In this document: positions 6,348 to 7,855 of the stretch, one piece after another
Layout: each line of letters begins with the position of its first letter
Position numbering within the stretch: the first letter of the stretch is position 1
Assembly: GCA_964585485.1 (NCBI GenBank)
Contig: CAZPDS010000101.1
Span: 1 to 7,855 of the forward strand
From: CALGYY01 sp964585485
Lineage (GTDB): Bacteria > Bacteroidota > Bacteroidia > Bacteroidales > CAIWKO01
Direction of reading: 5' to 3'
DNA: 7,855 nucleotides
Notes under the pieces: generated by a model
Seen by the model: the letters and a program-made list of their open reading frames with translations, nothing else
The model's database searches: none
Told to the model about the DNA's origin: nothing
Program-made: the position numbers and the translations under genes

Positions 6348-7203
6348 AGTTTTCGAAGATAGGTTGAACCGCCTCGCTGAAGCGTTGTGCCCAGCTTGTC
6401 AGGTGTTGCGTAAATAAAATTCCGTTTGAATAGTATCGTGCAATTTCTTTATCAAAAGGGATTTCCAATAGTAAGGGTATGTTTTCCTCCGTGAGGTACT
6501 GATAAATGGCATCATCGCCCATCCCGGCCCGGTTTATCACAACGCTATACGGTTTATACATCGATTTTAAGGTGTCGACGGACTGCTTTAAATCGCTTAA
6601 TCCAAAAGGGGTTGGCTCCGTTATGAGGATGACGAAATCGGCTTGAGCTACGGTTTGAATGAAAGGGCAGGATGTCCCCGGTGGTGAGTCGAGGAGGACA
6701 ATGTCCCATGCGCCGGCTTTACGAATGGCTTCTTTGATAATGGAAACGGGAGAGTACACCCCAACGTTCATTCGGCTTTCAATAAGCGCGCATTGTTCCT
6801 CAAGTTCATAAGTCCGCACCGTGCCCAGCGGCACCTTTTTTTCGCGAATGGCATCGAAATCACAGGCAAGCATGCATGCTCCGCACCCATGACAAAGATC
6901 CTCCAGAACCCGAATAATGCGCATGGGCGGAACGACAAATAAGGCGTTGTAACTGCAGTATTCGTGACATTTTCCACAATAGGTGCATCGATCTTCGTTG
7001 ATAACGGGAACTTTTTGGAAGACTTCGGTGGAGGATAGCAAATTTCCGTTTAAAAAACCCAGGGCGTTGGGCTCTTCGGCATCACAATCCACCAGGCAGA
7101 TGTTCTTCCCCTGTTGCTGCAGAATAGACAATAAGTTGGTTGAAAACAGTGTTTTTCCTGTTCCTCCTTTTCCGCTTGCAACAGCGATTGTTATTTTACT
7201 CAT
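6322..7203 (-). CDS. MinD-superfamily P-loop ATPase with inserted ferredoxin domain, first copy
   Basis: The protein has 293 residues and the same design as the downstream gene. The deviant Walker A is SGKGGTGKT (10-18, signature K12, K17), followed by CLVDCDAEEPN (36-46). Two 4Fe-4S motifs are C73, C76, C79, C83 and C104, C107, C110, C114, and the switch is LLDSPPGTSCP (170-180). Neither fourth cysteine is followed by the usual proline, and the PGE/SGKLV block of the sister protein is replaced by a diverged ESRMNVGVYSPVS segment. The two are thus old paralogs, not a recent duplication. The start ATG lies 8 bases after the ZIP stop codon, and the gene ends 26 bases inside the sister gene, so translation of the three is probably coupled. 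A heterodimer with the sister protein is inferred, because MinD-type ATPases act as dimers. Four clusters per dimer would follow. Substrate unknown. Confidence 0.9.
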   Translation of the reverse strand: MSKITIAVASGKGGTGKTLFSTNLLSILQQQGKNICLVDCDAEEPNALGFLNGNLLSSTEVFQKVPVINEDRCTYCGKCHEYCSYNALFVVPPMRIIRVLEDLCHGCGACMLACDFDAIREKKVPLGTVRTYELEEQCALIESRMNVGVYSPVSIIKEAIRKAGAWDIVLLDSPPGTSCPFIQTVAQADFVILITEPTPFGLSDLKQSVDTLKSMYKPYSVVINRAGMGDDAIYQYLTEENIPLLLEIPFDKEIARYYSNGILFTQHLTSWAQRFSEAVQPIFENYGNCDHQR

Positions 7204-7211
7204 GAGGCCAA

Positions 7212-7855
7212 TTAGTTAAAATAAAAACTGGAATAGATGATGCCAATTCCAAGAATGAAAAATACGATTTGAAGGATAGAATCTTTTAGGCTTGTTTTGC
7301 GATGCATACTGGGGATGAGTTGGGCCAGGGCCAGGTACAAAAAGCTGGCTGCGGAAAGGGCCAGCACATAAGGAATGATGGTCATCAGGGCGTGGGAAAG
7401 ATAATAAGCCAAAACGCCGAAGATAGGAGCCGTACTCACCGTGGCTGCTTTGTTCCAAAACGCTTGTTTTCGCGTCTGCCCGTTCTTAATTAGAATGCTA
7501 AGATCGCCCAATGATTTAGGAATTTCATGGAGTGCTATTGAGAAACATACCATAATCCCCACTTCCAGCGAAACCAGGAAAGAAGAGGTAATCACCACCC
7601 CGTCGATAATATGATGGAGCGCATCGCCCGCGAGCGTTACGGGCGTAGAGGCCTGCGTGTGCCTTTCACAATCTTGATTTCCGCAATTTCGCCACAGCAC
7701 AACTTTTTCAAGAATAAACAATAAAACGATGCCCAATAAGACCAAACTCAAAACTGTGAAAGGATCGGAAAGCATAATTGCTTTGGGTATCATCCCGCCC
7801 AGGGCTGCCCCCAATAAAATTCCACTGGCGATGTATAGCAAGCAGGTGGATACAC
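7212..7855 (-). CDS. ZIP-family metal transporter (5' end beyond window)
   Basis: The frame stays open to the right edge of the window (V-S-T-C precedes the first in-window TTG codon, which is not a true start), so about 35-45 N-terminal residues including TM1 are missing. Counting residues from that TTG, the order of segments fits ZIP permeases: TM2 with SGILLGAALGGMIP (6-19), TM3 (about 29-48), a polar loop with C53, C58 and H61, TM4 with GDALHHIIDG (72-81), TM5 with ALHEIPKSLGD (103-113), TM6 (about 136-155), TM7 with SFLYLALAQLIP (166-177) and TM8 (about 190-205). ZIP proteins import zinc, iron or manganese into the cytoplasm. The TM4 His-xxx-Asp-Gly and TM5 His-Glu-Ile-Pro-xxx-Gly-Asp signatures are present, but several usual metal-ligand positions are changed. 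It is the first visible gene of the operon with the ferredoxin-ATPases, 8 bases upstream of them. Confidence 0.85.
   Translation of the reverse strand, partial: VSTCLLYIASGILLGAALGGMIPKAIMLSDPFTVLSLVLLGIVLLFILEKVVLWRNCGNQDCERHTQASTPVTLAGDALHHIIDGVVITSSFLVSLEVGIMVCFSIALHEIPKSLGDLSILIKNGQTRKQAFWNKAATVSTAPIFGVLAYYLSHALMTIIPYVLALSAASFLYLALAQLIPSMHRKTSLKDSILQIVFFILGIGIIYSSFYFN

Noticed and set aside
5436..7203. ParA/MinD partition or division-site genes, or NifH/ChlL nitrogenase-type reductases
   Set aside because: Both proteins carry an inserted two-cluster ferredoxin domain between the Walker A region and the switch. ParA and MinD lack it, and NifH/ChlL bind one intersubunit cluster through other cysteines.
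7212..7841. Complete ZIP gene starting at TTG 7841-7839
   Set aside because: The codons upstream continue in frame with residues fitting TM2, and TM1 would be missing, so the true start is beyond the window.

Overview
The window looks like a chromosomal segment of a Bacteroidota bacterium. The evidence is a C-terminal type IX secretion (Por) sorting domain at the left edge, TAnnTTTG-type -7 promoter boxes instead of E. coli-like -10 boxes, a Bacteroidota-style Lnt (KLVPGVE active-site loop), and two Wzi/RemB-like outer-membrane barrel proteins. No RNA genes, insertion sequences, CRISPR arrays or phage genes were seen.

Layout, left to right. (1) 1-212 (+): the 3' end of a secreted protein, with only its T9SS sorting domain visible. 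(2) A hairpin terminator at 231-267, shared with the end of the convergent gene lnt. (3) 247-5267 (-): an envelope operon transcribed as wzi/remB-like A (3642-5267), wzi/remB-like B (1922-3640, one base after A), then lnt, apolipoprotein N-acyltransferase (247-1887, 34 bases after B). (4) 5268-5435: a 168-base intergenic gap with a candidate promoter for the envelope operon and a foldable inverted-repeat structure just past the stop codon of the upstream operon. (5) 5436-7855 (-): a second operon transcribed as a ZIP-family metal transporter (5' end outside the window), then two adjacent MinD/ParA-superfamily ATPases, each with an inserted two-cluster ferredoxin domain (COG1149 type). These two genes overlap by 26 bases.

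How the genes may work together. The envelope operon combines lipoprotein maturation at the inner membrane with two outer-membrane barrels that may act in capsule/exopolysaccharide attachment or gliding. The second operon pairs a probable metal permease with two P-loop ATPases predicted to bind two 4Fe-4S clusters each. The tight gene spacing suggests the ATPases form a heterodimer, perhaps for redox or metallocluster delivery. Their substrate cannot be read from this window. This operon is the least described part of the window. It also appears lower in GC than the envelope operon, so it may have a different origin.
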